Assembly: GCA_945861845.1 (NCBI GenBank)
Contig: CAMAWS010000065.1
Location: forward strand, 1-10,757
Reading direction: 5' to 3'
DNA length: 10,757 nt
DNA from: Candidatus Sulfopaludibacter sp. SbA3
GTDB taxonomy: Bacteria; Acidobacteriota; Terriglobia; 20CM-2-55-15
Shown: positions 1 to 8,000 of the stretch, in pieces
How positions within the stretch are numbered: the stretch's first letter is position 1
How the letters are laid out: each line of letters begins with the position of its first letter
The notes under the pieces: model-generated
What the model saw: the letters and a program-made list of their open reading frames with translations, nothing else
Told to the model about the DNA's origin: nothing
The model's database searches: none
Made by a program: the position numbers and the translations under genes

Positions 1-99
1 GTCGCGGCGCGCAAACGGTGCGCCGGGCCGCACGCTAAGCGGGAATGCAAACCACGACGGGTCAGCAAGCGGGTGCCATTCTGGCATTGCCAGAGACTC
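1..99 (-). pseudogene. Fragment of an RfbH-like sugar-nucleotide dehydratase (PLP/DegT family)
   Basis: Read on the minus strand with codons ending at position 1, this stretch gives 33 residues that include DPSWFAFPLSVRPGAPF followed by ARRD, preceded by LAMPE. That closely resembles the conserved C-terminal segment of RfbH-type CDP-4-keto-6-deoxyglucose-3-dehydrases (DegT/DnrJ/EryC1 aminotransferase fold, deoxysugar synthesis for O-antigen), where a hydrophobic-LPE stretch precedes DPSWFGFPLTVR and APFxRxxL. This is recognised from memory of the family, not from a search. The frame differs from that of the DUF1549 gene running into it, and the match ends near the point where the DUF1549 match ends, so the two coding sequences are joined at about 95-108. 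It may be a real rearrangement or an assembly chimera. The rest of the gene would lie beyond the left edge. Confidence 0.65.
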
Positions 100-788
100 C
101 TGCTCATCACGTTTGCCGTGTAGTCGTCCCAGGTGTCGTGGATGGGATCGGCCGTCGAATAGTTGCGAAGCACGAAGTTAGCGGGTCCGTAGGTCCTGCT
201 GTTACCGCTTCCCTGGATCAACTCTGAAACAATCGTGTTGTATGGTTTGCGATTTTGAATCGAATCACGCAGGTAGAAATGCAGGGCGTTCCGGCCCTCC
301 ACGGTGATTGTGGGATAGGCCATCGTGTTGCGAATCATTTCGCCCATCCAGAACGTCCACCGGTCGACGAAAGCCTCGCTGTCGAGGAGTTCGTCGATCA
401 GCCGCTCCTTCTTCGTCGTGCTTTGATCGGACAGAAAGAGGCGAAGCCGCTCATAATCCGGCGGGCGTCCGGTCAGGTCAATCGTGACGCGCCGCATGAA
501 CTCTTCATCGCTCGCCAGGCTCGCCGGCTGAACATTTTCAGCCTCAAGCCGGCCGAAAATATGGTCGTCGATGAAATTCTGGCGCGGAGGGCTGCCGGTG
601 AGATCCGAGTGGGGAATGGATTCACCGAGCCTGGTTGTCATTAACTCCTGATAGTCCGCCTTCTGGTCCAGCGTGTCGGGGTTGAAAGACCATCGAGAAT
701 TGGGGTATTCCGGACAGTCATGATCCCCACCCTGCAGCAGGAAACCGCTGCACAGGATCAAGATTGCCCCCAGTGTTGCTCTTCGCAT
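1..788 (-). CDS. DUF1549-domain secreted protein, 3' end replaced or missing
   Basis: The ATG at 788 opens a frame that stays free of stops to the left edge. Residues 1-20 look like a signal peptide (MRRATLGAILILCSGFLL). From about residue 70 the protein follows the DUF1549 pattern: FIDDHIFGRLEAENVQPA, then RRVTIDLTGRPPDYERLRLFL, then ERLIDELLDSEAFVDRW and a YDD-like segment HDTWDDYTANVMSR. DUF1549 usually occurs in large secreted proteins of Planctomycetes and Acidobacteria, often with DUF1553 and cysteine-rich haem-like motifs; the function is unknown. Family members continue with an FLG..C..CH stretch after the last segment; here that is absent and the sequence switches to RfbH-like coding in another frame at about position 100. 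The authentic part is therefore about 229 residues. No Shine-Dalgarno is evident before 788, so the transcript could be leaderless. Confidence 0.75.
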   Translation of the reverse strand, partial: MRRATLGAILILCSGFLLQGGDHDCPEYPNSRWSFNPDTLDQKADYQELMTTRLGESIPHSDLTGSPPRQNFIDDHIFGRLEAENVQPASLASDEEFMRRVTIDLTGRPPDYERLRLFLSDQSTTKKERLIDELLDSEAFVDRWTFWMGEMIRNTMAYPTITVEGRNALHFYLRDSIQNRKPYNTIVSELIQGSGNSRTYGPANFVLRNYSTADPIHDTWDDYTANVMSRSLWQCQNGTRLLTRRGLHSRLACGPAHRLRAA

Positions 789-795
789 AGATGGC

Positions 796-824
796 AGTCT
801 GTGCAATCGGCGGGCCAATGTCAA
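796..824 (-). promoter_or_regulatory. Possible sigma70-type promoter for the DUF1549 gene
   Basis: On the minus strand TTGACA (824-819) is followed after 17 bases by CAGACT (801-796). The -35 is a perfect consensus match, but the -10 matches only three of six positions. A start about seven bases further would coincide with the ATG at 788, which fits the missing ribosome-binding site (leaderless mRNA). The weak -10 keeps this speculative. Confidence 0.25.
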
Positions 825-857
825 CTTTCGATAGATAGCCATTACCAGCAAAGGGAT

Positions 858-896
858 ATGGAAGGTTCCTGCGGACTGTAACTCGGAAGGTTCCAT
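858..896. repeat. Imperfect inverted repeat made of two GGAAGGTTCC copies
   Basis: GGAAGGTTCC occurs at 860-869 and again at 885-894, 25 bases apart. The first is preceded by AT and the second followed by AT, so ATGGAAxxTTCC at 858-869 can pair with its reverse complement at 885-896 (10 of 12 positions, 15-base loop). It sits between the stop of the YdjM-like gene (919) and the start of the DUF1549 gene (788). It could be a weak terminator for the former, or paired operator sites about 2.4 helical turns apart for the latter. No T-run follows on the minus strand, which argues against a classical terminator. Confidence 0.5.
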
Positions 897-918
897 CTAT
901 TTAATAGAATGTTGAGCG

Positions 919-1857
919 TCAATTCACCGCTTCGTTGAATCCCATGGTTTCTTCAATGACCTGCAGAGACTTGTCAAGGACGACTGTCCCTCCAAACCCA
1001 GTCCCCGTTTCCGGGGCGTAGTACCGAAGATCGATGAATGTGACGCGATAGGCCGCGCCGGTATCGATGACACGGGCCACGGGAAAACGCGCGAAACCCG
1101 CGAAGACGGTCCCGGTGCGCGATAGTTCCGCCCTGGAAAGAATCTCGGAAACCGGGGACTTCCGCATGCGCGCGAGCTGGCGGGTCACTCCCTGAAAAAT
1201 ATCCAGGTCAACTGTGAAGACTTCTTCCGATGTTTCGACAATGCCCGTAAACATGTGAGGTGTCAGCATTCGAGGCGAAACGGCCGATCGCTCGTAGCCC
1301 GGTACATGTTGCGTGTACTCCGCCAGCCGCGAGCGTGCCGCGTCACGCAGTTCTATTCGAACGGCAAGGTAGCCGGTCACAAGGACAATGGCGATTCCCG
1401 CGGCCAGCGACCGCCTGTCCAGCCTGGCGCATGCGCAGGCGATGAGTCCTGCGATCAAGAGCAAGTCCAGAAACGGATCGATGATGAACAACGTGTCGCC
1501 GTAATACCAGGTGTCGCTGAATGGCAGGAACGGACGAACGCCGTATACGTTGGCAAGGTCGAGCAGCGGGTGCGTTGTCATCACGATGAGCGCGAGCAGG
1601 AGATGCCTTCCAAAGTGCCCCGAGATCTTGTGCATGATCGCGGCAAGCAGCAGCGACATCACGGGAATTCCAATTAGCGTGTGAGTAATTCCGCGGTGGT
1701 ATTCAATGTAGGTGGGATTTCCCCAGAACGTCGTGAAGCCGTCGAAATCGGGCAGGTTCGTTGCGATTACCGCGGTCCATGCCGCGCGGGGCACCCACCG
1801 GTCAAATCCCGTGCGTGCAATGACGAGGCCGGCGAGCGTATGCGTGGAGTTGAACAT
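919..1857 (-). CDS. YdjM/DUF457-type membrane-bound metal-dependent hydrolase
   Basis: 312 residues. The N-terminal half has the family's histidine and aspartate pattern: H6 in MFNSTHT, PDFD at 36-39, HRGITH at 54-59 and HPLLD at 96-100, expected to form a metal-binding site at the membrane face. Hydrophobic segments at about 60-76, 85-96, 124-144 and 151-167 indicate an integral membrane protein. The E. coli relative YdjM is LexA-regulated; the substrate of the family is not established. Residues from about 180 onward form a soluble tail rich in charged residues and beta-like stretches; I recognise no domain in it. The first methionine matches family N-termini, so the start at 1857 is likely right, although no clear Shine-Dalgarno precedes it; instead a dispersed palindromic repeat ends only six bases upstream. 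It follows the ankyrin gene by 73 bases in the same direction. Confidence 0.85.
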   Translation of the reverse strand: MFNSTHTLAGLVIARTGFDRWVPRAAWTAVIATNLPDFDGFTTFWGNPTYIEYHRGITHTLIGIPVMSLLLAAIMHKISGHFGRHLLLALIVMTTHPLLDLANVYGVRPFLPFSDTWYYGDTLFIIDPFLDLLLIAGLIACACARLDRRSLAAGIAIVLVTGYLAVRIELRDAARSRLAEYTQHVPGYERSAVSPRMLTPHMFTGIVETSEEVFTVDLDIFQGVTRQLARMRKSPVSEILSRAELSRTGTVFAGFARFPVARVIDTGAAYRVTFIDLRYYAPETGTGFGGTVVLDKSLQVIEETMGFNEAVN

Positions 1858-1863
1858 TACTTG

Positions 1864-1904
1864 ATGGCTGCGCCCTATCGGGCTTGCATTCGCAGCCGCT
1901 CATT
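1864..1904 (-). repeat. Dispersed palindromic repeat, family A, copy 1 (short form)
   Basis: ATGGCTGCGCCC at 1864-1875 and a 22-base block at 1883-1904 (beginning CTTGCATTCGCAGCC) both recur at 9707-9783. GGCTGCG (1866-1872) pairs with CGCAGCC (1891-1897), and GCCC-TATC-GGGC (1872-1883) makes an alternative inner hairpin. The element fills much of the 73-base gap between the ankyrin gene and the YdjM-like gene and ends just before the latter's start codon. Its form, a short intergenic palindrome in multiple copies, resembles REP-like elements. Confidence 0.75.
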
Positions 1905-1930
1905 CTTGCCCGCTGGCGCGAAGAAGGTCG

Positions 1931-3748
1931 TTAGTTCCAGACTCTCTCTTTGCATATTTCGACGATACAAATGGATTCGACCACGCGATTTGCCGGCGGC
2001 ACGGCCATTCCGCGTTCGGTCATCAGTTTCCGAATGAGTGCTGCTGCTTCAGGGCGGTTAATCGCGGACTGCACTCCAACCCGGACAAGGCCATCGGCAT
2101 AATCGAGCGCCTGCCAGGTATGGCCGGCCATCATTGAACCGACGTCTTCGGTATCCCGGCTGCCCTTATCCCGGGTATCGAGCTTTCCGCCGTAGTCGAC
2201 CAGAAGTTGAACGACCTCACTCCTGCCTTTCATCGCCGCACCCATCATCGGCGTGCGCCCGTCCCGGTTTATCGCATTCGGGTCGAGACCCAGGTCGAGC
2301 AACATTTTCACGGCCTCGATGTTTTCTTTTAATGAATGTTCATACGTGACGCCTTCAACCCAGCCGATTCCGGCGGCAGCGGTCAGGGCAGTATCGCCAT
2401 GATCGGTGGCGAGCTTCGGATCGGCGCCGTACGAGAGAAGCAGTTTCATCAGGGCGGTATCGCCGGACTGGGAGGCGCGTATGAATGCTGTTGCCCCAGA
2501 CTCGAAGAACCACTGCATCGTGAAAATCGTCCGGCTCAAGGTATTGTCCTTGATGCGTGCGTTCGGATCGGCTTTGTGGTCCAGCAGAGCCTTGATGTAC
2601 TCCAGGTGATCCATGTCTGATTTTGGCACCGGATAGTCGCCGCCTTCGATATTGGCGTTGTCGGTGGCCAGGTACAGCGGAGTCCATGCCCCTTTGTTGG
2701 CGATGTTCGGGTTTGCGCCCCGTTCCAGCAGGAATACCCCGAGCCGGTAGTGCCGGTTGTTGGTAGCTGTCAACAATGCCGTCCATCCGTAGTTGGTGAC
2801 TTCGTTCACATCGGCGCCGGCGTCAAGCAGATACCTGGCCGATTCGATGTCACCTTCACGGGCTGCGAGAATCAATGCAGTGAGGCCGCCGCTGCCCCCG
2901 CCAACCAGTCCGGCCACGACGACTTCCGTGGAGTTGTCGTTATCAAGATTCGCGCCTGCAACCGGTGGCGCGGGTGTGGCCGGCGGCTGGCCGGCTGCCG
3001 TTGCAGCGGACGGAGGCGGTGGCGCTTCAAACCGGCGGCCTGAGTTGAACAATCCCTGGGCTGTTTCGAATTCGAGTTGTTCCTGGTAGGTTCTGCCGGC
3101 TGCCGCCGCGGCGGCATGGCGCTGGGCATTGCCTTCCACGCCCACCGTGTCGACGCGCGCAGCCATATAGTTTCTAGGTAGTCCGGCAGCGCCGGAACGG
3201 GCCTTCAGGTCGGCGCCACCGTCAATCAGCGCCTTCACGGCAGCGGGATGTCTTTGTTCGGCAGCCCACATCAAGGCTGTAGTGGCGCGAAGAGGTTCCC
3301 TGGCATTGACGTCCGCTCCTGCGGCAAGCAGGCGCTTTATTGCTTCCGGGTTGCCGTTGCGGGCGGCCAGCATGAGCATCGTTTCGCCGTTTGGCCCGGG
3401 CATTGTTGCATTTGCACCGGCTTTGACAAGGCTGTCGATAGTGGCAGCCTGCCCGTACAGGGACGCCAGGTAGAGGGGCGTGATGCCGTTACGGTTGGTC
3501 ACATCGGCCTTTGCGCCGGCGCGAATGAGCAGGTCGACGAGTTCGAGGTTTTCAAGATAGACAGCCCAGTGGAGCGCTGTGGCGCCATCGACCTGGGCGG
3601 CATTCACGTCCGCCCGCCGCTGGATCAGTGCCCGTACCGCCGCCGCATCACCCTTTGCCGCCGCGTCGGCCACATCGCTTGGAGCCGCCATCGCCATGGC
3701 TGTTGAGATCATCACCGCCGTCAGGCCCAGGACTATTCGTCGACTCAT
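1931..3748 (-). CDS. Secreted ankyrin-repeat protein
   Basis: 605 residues from the ATG at 3748, chosen because AGGAG lies 10 bases upstream (3763-3759) and the protein then begins with a clean signal peptide (MSRRIVLGLTAVMISTAMAMA, cleavage near residue 21). An upstream ATG at 3811 would put a polar 21-residue extension before it. Residues 23-183 hold about five ankyrin repeats, for example DGATALHWAV (54-63), NGITPLYLAS (87-96) and GADVNAR (144-150). A low-complexity Ala/Pro/Gly linker spans about 184-285. A second block of about six or seven repeats runs from 288 to about 530, including GGLTALILAA, GDTALTAAA and DGRTPMMGAA. The tail has a cysteine pair (C594, C599) in ESICIVEICK. Ankyrin repeats bind proteins; secretion suggests a periplasmic scaffold role, but the partner is unknown. 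It is divergent from the DLSGVW pseudogene. Confidence 0.92.
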   Translation of the reverse strand: MSRRIVLGLTAVMISTAMAMAAPSDVADAAAKGDAAAVRALIQRRADVNAAQVDGATALHWAVYLENLELVDLLIRAGAKADVTNRNGITPLYLASLYGQAATIDSLVKAGANATMPGPNGETMLMLAARNGNPEAIKRLLAAGADVNAREPLRATTALMWAAEQRHPAAVKALIDGGADLKARSGAAGLPRNYMAARVDTVGVEGNAQRHAAAAAAGRTYQEQLEFETAQGLFNSGRRFEAPPPPSAATAAGQPPATPAPPVAGANLDNDNSTEVVVAGLVGGGSGGLTALILAAREGDIESARYLLDAGADVNEVTNYGWTALLTATNNRHYRLGVFLLERGANPNIANKGAWTPLYLATDNANIEGGDYPVPKSDMDHLEYIKALLDHKADPNARIKDNTLSRTIFTMQWFFESGATAFIRASQSGDTALMKLLLSYGADPKLATDHGDTALTAAAGIGWVEGVTYEHSLKENIEAVKMLLDLGLDPNAINRDGRTPMMGAAMKGRSEVVQLLVDYGGKLDTRDKGSRDTEDVGSMMAGHTWQALDYADGLVRVGVQSAINRPEAAALIRKLMTERGMAVPPANRVVESICIVEICKERVWN

Positions 3749-3790
3749 CTCGTTGTCTCTCCTGCTGTTCGTGCAACTTCGATGGAAGTT

Positions 3791-3819
3791 ATTATTCGTT
3801 TCAATTGGCATCTCCGCAA
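3791..3819 (-). promoter_or_regulatory. Possible sigma70-type promoter for the ankyrin gene
   Basis: On the minus strand TTGCGG (3819-3814) is followed after 17 bases by AATAAT (3796-3791), matching four and five of six consensus positions. A start near 3784 would leave a leader of about 36 bases with the AGGAG ribosome-binding site at 3763-3759. This AT-rich patch stands out in the otherwise GC-rich divergent intergenic region 3749-3873. Confidence 0.35.
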
Positions 3820-3873
3820 GTAAAATGCCCGTTTTGAGTTCGTTATGGAATCAGAGATTCAAGGAGATTGAAC

Positions 3874-4175
3874 GTGCGAAACCGCATCATGGCTCTTGCC
3901 GTAATTCTGGCGGCAACATTGCTCTTTTCATCGATCGCCAGTGCCCAGGCCACAACGGGTTCGCGTGACCTGTCCGGAGTCTGGATGACGCAGGGATATC
4001 GTCTTTACAGATGACGATCACCGATCCGAAGACGTATACGAAACCTCTTTTGAGCGGGCCGAAAATCTTCAAACTTCAGCGGAATTCGGAAATCATCGAG
4101 AGCCAGTGCATTCCTTCGGAAGAGGAGGATTTCAACAGGAGAATCCGGGATCCCGCGGCAGGTATTGTTCGTTAG
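3874..4175 (+). pseudogene. Internally deleted DLSGVW-family secreted protein (pseudogene)
   Basis: AAGGAG (3861-3866) precedes a GTG at 3874 that opens a signal peptide (RNRIMALAVILAATLLF, then SSIASAQA) and then RDLSGVW, the start of the same secreted family as the 8950-9684 gene. The frame ends at 4012-4014 after only 46 residues. From about 3996 a different frame encodes MTITDPKTYTKP and continues through CIPSEEEDFN to a stop at 4173-4175. This is the family's C-terminal end, comparable to TYDDPVFFTRPW and the later VCLDNEKDR in the intact protein. About 150 residues between the two ends are missing and the frames do not match, so the gene has lost its middle. Signal peptide and ribosome-binding site remain intact, so the 46-residue peptide may still be made and exported. 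It is the only plus-strand gene here. Confidence 0.75.
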
Positions 4176-4192
4176 CTTCCAGACTCTGATGG

Positions 4193-4216
4193 ATTGTGCG
4201 CGGTCACAGACCGCGC
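4193..4216. repeat. Dispersed palindromic repeat, family B, copy 1
   Basis: The 24 bases here are identical to those at 4963-4986. GCGCGGT (4198-4204), loop CACAG and ACCGCGC (4210-4216) form a 7-bp hairpin. The copy lies between the convergent ends of the pseudogene (4175) and the methyltransferase (stop at 4276), about 60 bases past the latter's stop. It may act as a bidirectional 3'-end structure. No T-run follows on either strand. Confidence 0.8.
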
Positions 4217-4275
4217 CCTACAGTTTCTTCGCGAAGGACCGGCCATCTGCAGTTCCCCCCAATTCCATGGAAGAA

Positions 4276-4905
4276 TCATTTGGGCAGCGCAGGGTAGCGG
4301 CCGTTGGACGCGTGTTCGTTCGGCAGACGTTTGCGCATAATGAACTCCAGCGCGCACTCAGCCACTGCAGTGGTGGTCTGGTCAATACGGGGCAGACTAA
4401 AACGGTAGGTGGCGTCGAGCAGTTCGATCTTCAGTACCTGTGCACGATCGGAAAATTCCGCGAGTAACTCCGTCAGGTTGATGGACTTTGTAGACCAACT
4501 CTTGACCTTATGCACGGTAAACGTCCATTTATGGTCGTCATTGAACGTGGATGGAAATACGCCTTGTTCGTAGAGATCCTCATCAGGAACGGTGACGATG
4601 AGGTGTCCGCCCGGCTTCAGCACTCGTAGCCAGTGATGCAGTGCCTCGCGCGGATCGCGCATATGTTCCAGGCAGTGGCTGGAGTGCACAAAGTCCATCG
4701 AGGCATTAGCAAGGGATGCCAGCAGCCGCGCATCGCCGTCTTTAAGGTCCCACGGTCTACAGCTGAGCATGAGCGGATACTGCTCTGTATATTGGCCCAG
4801 AGTGTCAGGGCCGGAGCCAATGTCGATGCCATGACCCGCAAAGTATCGCGTGGCGAACCTGCCGTCGTGCAATCGGCGTAGCACCGCTTTACTTGCTTCG
4901 TGCAT
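4276..4905 (-). CDS. Class I SAM-dependent methyltransferase
   Basis: 209 residues, usual for a stand-alone Methyltransf_11-type enzyme. SAM-binding motif I is GIDIGSGPD at 26-34; an acidic DLKDGDA segment follows at 53-59; DFVHSSHCLEHMRDP (71-85) is the motif IV/'LEH' region; LKPGGHLIVTVPDED (96-110) is the post-motif strand and loop. There is no signal peptide, so it is cytoplasmic. The acceptor substrate cannot be read from the sequence; close-looking proteins are, as I recall, found in polysaccharide or LPS gene clusters, but no such cluster is next to this gene. GAGGG lies six bases before the ATG at 4905, and TATAAG just upstream (4923-4918) could be a -10 without a good -35. Two copies of palindromic repeat family B lie on either side, and its predicted role is unrelated to its neighbours, so it may be an inserted cargo gene (inference). 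Confidence 0.88.
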   Translation of the reverse strand: MHEASKAVLRRLHDGRFATRYFAGHGIDIGSGPDTLGQYTEQYPLMLSCRPWDLKDGDARLLASLANASMDFVHSSHCLEHMRDPREALHHWLRVLKPGGHLIVTVPDEDLYEQGVFPSTFNDDHKWTFTVHKVKSWSTKSINLTELLAEFSDRAQVLKIELLDATYRFSLPRIDQTTTAVAECALEFIMRKRLPNEHASNGRYPALPK

Positions 4906-4961
4906 GGAGTGCCCTCACTTATATGGGTTGATTGGGAAGCGCAGCTTGAATATGCCTGAGA

Positions 4962-4992
4962 AATTGTGCGCGGTCACAGACCGCGCACAATT
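4962..4992 (-). repeat. Dispersed palindromic repeat, family B, copy 2; possible 3' hairpin of the receptor gene
   Basis: AATTGTGCGCGGT (4962-4974), loop CACAG and ACCGCGCACAATT (4980-4992) form a perfect 13-bp stem. Bases 4963-4986 are identical to copy 1 at 4193-4216. The stem begins 12 bases beyond the receptor gene's stop codon (5005) and lies 56 bases before the methyltransferase start. In the direction of minus-strand transcription it is followed by TTCTC rather than a clear T-run, so intrinsic termination is possible but weak; mRNA 3'-end protection is an alternative. Confidence 0.8.
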
Positions 4993-5004
4993 CTGCGGTC
5001 CGGC

Positions 5005-8000
5005 TTAGAAGTTCAAGCGGCCATTGATGACAAATGAACGGCTTCCGGTCGCGCTGGTAATGCGTCCGAAGTTGGTGTTGTTGATGTTTAGGCTGTTCGC
5101 AACGAGATTCCCGAAATTCGGGTGATTTAACAGATTGACCGCGTCCATCCGGAATTCGAACTCCCGGGTTTCGCTCAATCTCACCCTCTTGACGAGGTTC
5201 ATATCAAGGCCAATGCTTCCCGGTCCCTCGATCCACTTCAGGCCAAGGTTGCCGACCTGTCCGGGTTGAGGATTCACAAGAAGGAAATTCCCCTGGGCGT
5301 CCGTAATGGCGCGATTGCTGAACTGACCCTGGAGTCCCTGCGCTGCTGTGACGTTGGCTCTTGCAGGATCCGTCACCTGCTGTAGGCCGTCGAAATAAAT
5401 CACGCCGTTCGCCACCTTGGTTACCTTCCCCAGGCTCTTCCCGAAATCGCCGACGATATTTGGTGTGTTGAATGGTGTCGCCGTCGTCGAGAGGGCAAAG
5501 GTGGAGACTGGCGCTGTAATGGTCAGGGGTGTTCCTGAGTTCAGGCTGAAGATGCCGCCAAGCTGCCAGCGTTCGGCCAGGCGGGAGACCCATCCGGGAG
5601 CATTGGCAAGAATCGCCTTGCCAGGTCCGAATGGCAATTCGAGTACGCCATTGCTGCGGAAGTCGTGCGTCCTATGGAAGCCAAGCAATTGCTTGTTCAT
5701 CGAGCGGTCCCGGGGATTCCGGTACATGATCGTCCCTTCGCCATCGGCCTCGCCAATGCTCCGGCTCCAGCTATATGAGGACTGGGTTGTAAATCCATGC
5801 GACATCCGCTTGCTCATCGAAATATTCATCGAATGATATGTGGAATTGCCTGGGTTCGAAGTCACGTTGATGGCGTTGAACTGTGGGTTGACCTTGACGA
5901 AATTCTCAGGCAACCCACCGTTACGGAGCAGTCCGCCGTTGACGCCGGTGCCGGTAGGCGTGCTGCTAAGGAAATTGGCAAGCGCCCCGACATTACCGTT
6001 GGCGAGGAACGCCCGGGTCAATGTGCTCTGGCGAAGCGAAGCGGAACCCGTGACGGTCGTGCCGTTCACGACTCCCGATCCCAGGTTCAGGCCACGCAGC
6101 ATCTGGTCGAATAGCGGCGCATTGCCGCCACTTTGCGTGATCTTGAATGCGTCCAGTATTCCGTTCTCAAAAATGTTCGTGTCGTTGAGCGGGATATTGG
6201 CCTGGAGCTTTGTGCCTTTGCTGCCGATGTAACGCAGTTCCACGCCCCAATCCTGTGCCAGTTCGCGTTGAATCGACACGTTGAAATTCTGAATGTAAGG
6301 TGTCCGCCAGTCCTCGTCCCAGCCGGACCAGCTCTGCAACCGATCCGTCAGTGGAACCGCCTGGAGAGGTCTGGCGGTTATGGCGATCGGAAGGGTCAGG
6401 GTTGCCAGGGACCTGTAAGCCCCCTGGGTATCGGTGCGAATAAGGCCTGTTCCCGGAGTGGCAAACTGGCCGTTATGGAGCGTCGAGATATCGAAAATAC
6501 CGTTGTAGTTGACGCTGTAACCGGCGCGGAGAAGGGTCTTGTCCTGTCCCCAATATGGAATCGACCAACTCATTCCAATAGCAGGACCGAAGTTGTTGTA
6601 GTCATCCTTCCAGAGCTGTTTATCCGGATTTGGCGAACCGGGACCGACCAGTTCAAGCGTGGTCAAGGATCCACCCGACCGTCCGGGCTGCCACATGTCT
6701 GCATAGCTGGTGCCCGAAATGCCGAACAGCGCTGCCTTTCCGCCGACAGGCGCAGCCGTCAGTCCATTGGCGTCGTACCCAGCGCCGTACCATTCCCACC
6801 GCAGGCCGGCATTGAGGGTCATGTTGGGCCGGATCTTCCAGTCGTCCTTGAAGAAGCCGGAGAAATCATTCTGGTGCCAGTCGCGCAGGAACATCTGTTC
6901 GGCGCTGGGCACGATCTTGCTGTTTCCGACCTGTCCCACATGCAGGAACGTGGGATTCGTCGGGCCGCTGAGAACGAATGCCTGAATAATGTTGTCCACG
7001 GATCCCGACAGGTCTGTCAGGAGGTTCCGCGCACTTGTTTGATCGGCGCCGGTAAGGCCGGGGAATGCAGTGGCATCGATACCGGTCACCGCAACGCCTC
7101 CAGGCCCGAGGTTTGCGTATGGATACACCTGCTGGTTCGTCCATCCTCTCGCAGTGGTGATACCCACCTCACCGCCAGCCTTGAACGAGTGGCTGCCCAT
7201 CGTCCAGCTCAGGGAGTCTGCGAACGACCACCGGGGAGCGTCATTGCCGCGGGTTCCGTTGAAACCACCGAAGATGAAGTTTTCAGTGAAATTGATGGTC
7301 TTGGGAATGTAAGAAATTCCATTGCTCCTCGGAAGAGTGGCAAAGGCCTCCGGTCCGTTTCCGTCGGCTCTTTCAAATCCCGAAAGCGCCAGCAGCATCT
7401 GCCGTCTCTGGCCGAAGCGGAATTCATTGACGACGGTTGGCGACAGCGTGGATACCAACGATGCCGTGATAATGCTTGGCCGGCGTTTGAAAACGCCGCG
7501 GCTGAACGGTTCACCGGTGGAGGTTGGCCATGAAGAGATCTGAATGTCGGAGATCGTCCACTCGCGCGTTGCCGTGACAAACACTTTGTTATTGGCGTTG
7601 AAATTGTGATCGATGCGAAGGTTGAAATTGTCGCGGTCGATATTGGGCGCGGTTCCCTGGTTGTCGTCGATGTCCTTTCTGCGGCGAGTCCAGCGAATGC
7701 CTGCGGTATTTAACCCGTCGCCAACCGTGAAGTCGTTCGGCAGCGGCATTCTGGAAATCGCCATCTGGACCCATCCGCTTGGATCGTAGCCAGGCCGGAA
7801 CGGATCGCGGCCGAACACGTTGAAGGATGAAAGAGCGCCGGTTGCGCCATTCGGCGACACCGGATTTCCCTGGAAATCGACGGTGGGAGCATTGGAAGCC
7901 GCACTCCCGCTCTGCACTCCGGGGTAGTACCGGAAGATGCCCTGCCGGGCCTGCGCAGTCAGCACGTTGCCGACGACAGTATCGCGGGTGGAGAAACGCT

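Noticed and set aside
255..644. A 129-codon plus-strand frame opposite the DUF1549 gene
   Set aside because: The minus strand carries unmistakable DUF1549 motifs across the same bases, so the plus frame is a shadow.
1255..2620. Several 60-140 codon plus-strand frames opposite the YdjM-like and ankyrin genes
   Set aside because: They are antisense shadows with no domain similarity or ribosome-binding sites; the minus-strand frames carry clear family motifs.
3749..3811. Upstream ATG that would lengthen the ankyrin protein by 21 residues
   Set aside because: The extension is polar and would sit before the signal peptide; the ATG at 3748 has a good AGGAG, and the putative promoter overlaps the extension.
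4227..4236. 10-bp palindrome CTTCGCGAAG near repeat family B, copy 1
   Set aside because: Too short to separate from chance in GC-rich DNA, and not repeated at the other copy.
4276..4992. Reading the palindrome-flanked methyltransferase as an insertion sequence
   Set aside because: No transposase, no target-site duplication and no inverted terminal repeats at gene-proximal ends; the flanking copies are direct repeats that are themselves palindromes.
6133..7533. A 466-codon open frame on the plus strand
   Set aside because: It lies wholly inside and antisense to the receptor gene, has no ribosome-binding site or recognisable domain, and its composition is that of a shadow frame in GC-rich DNA.
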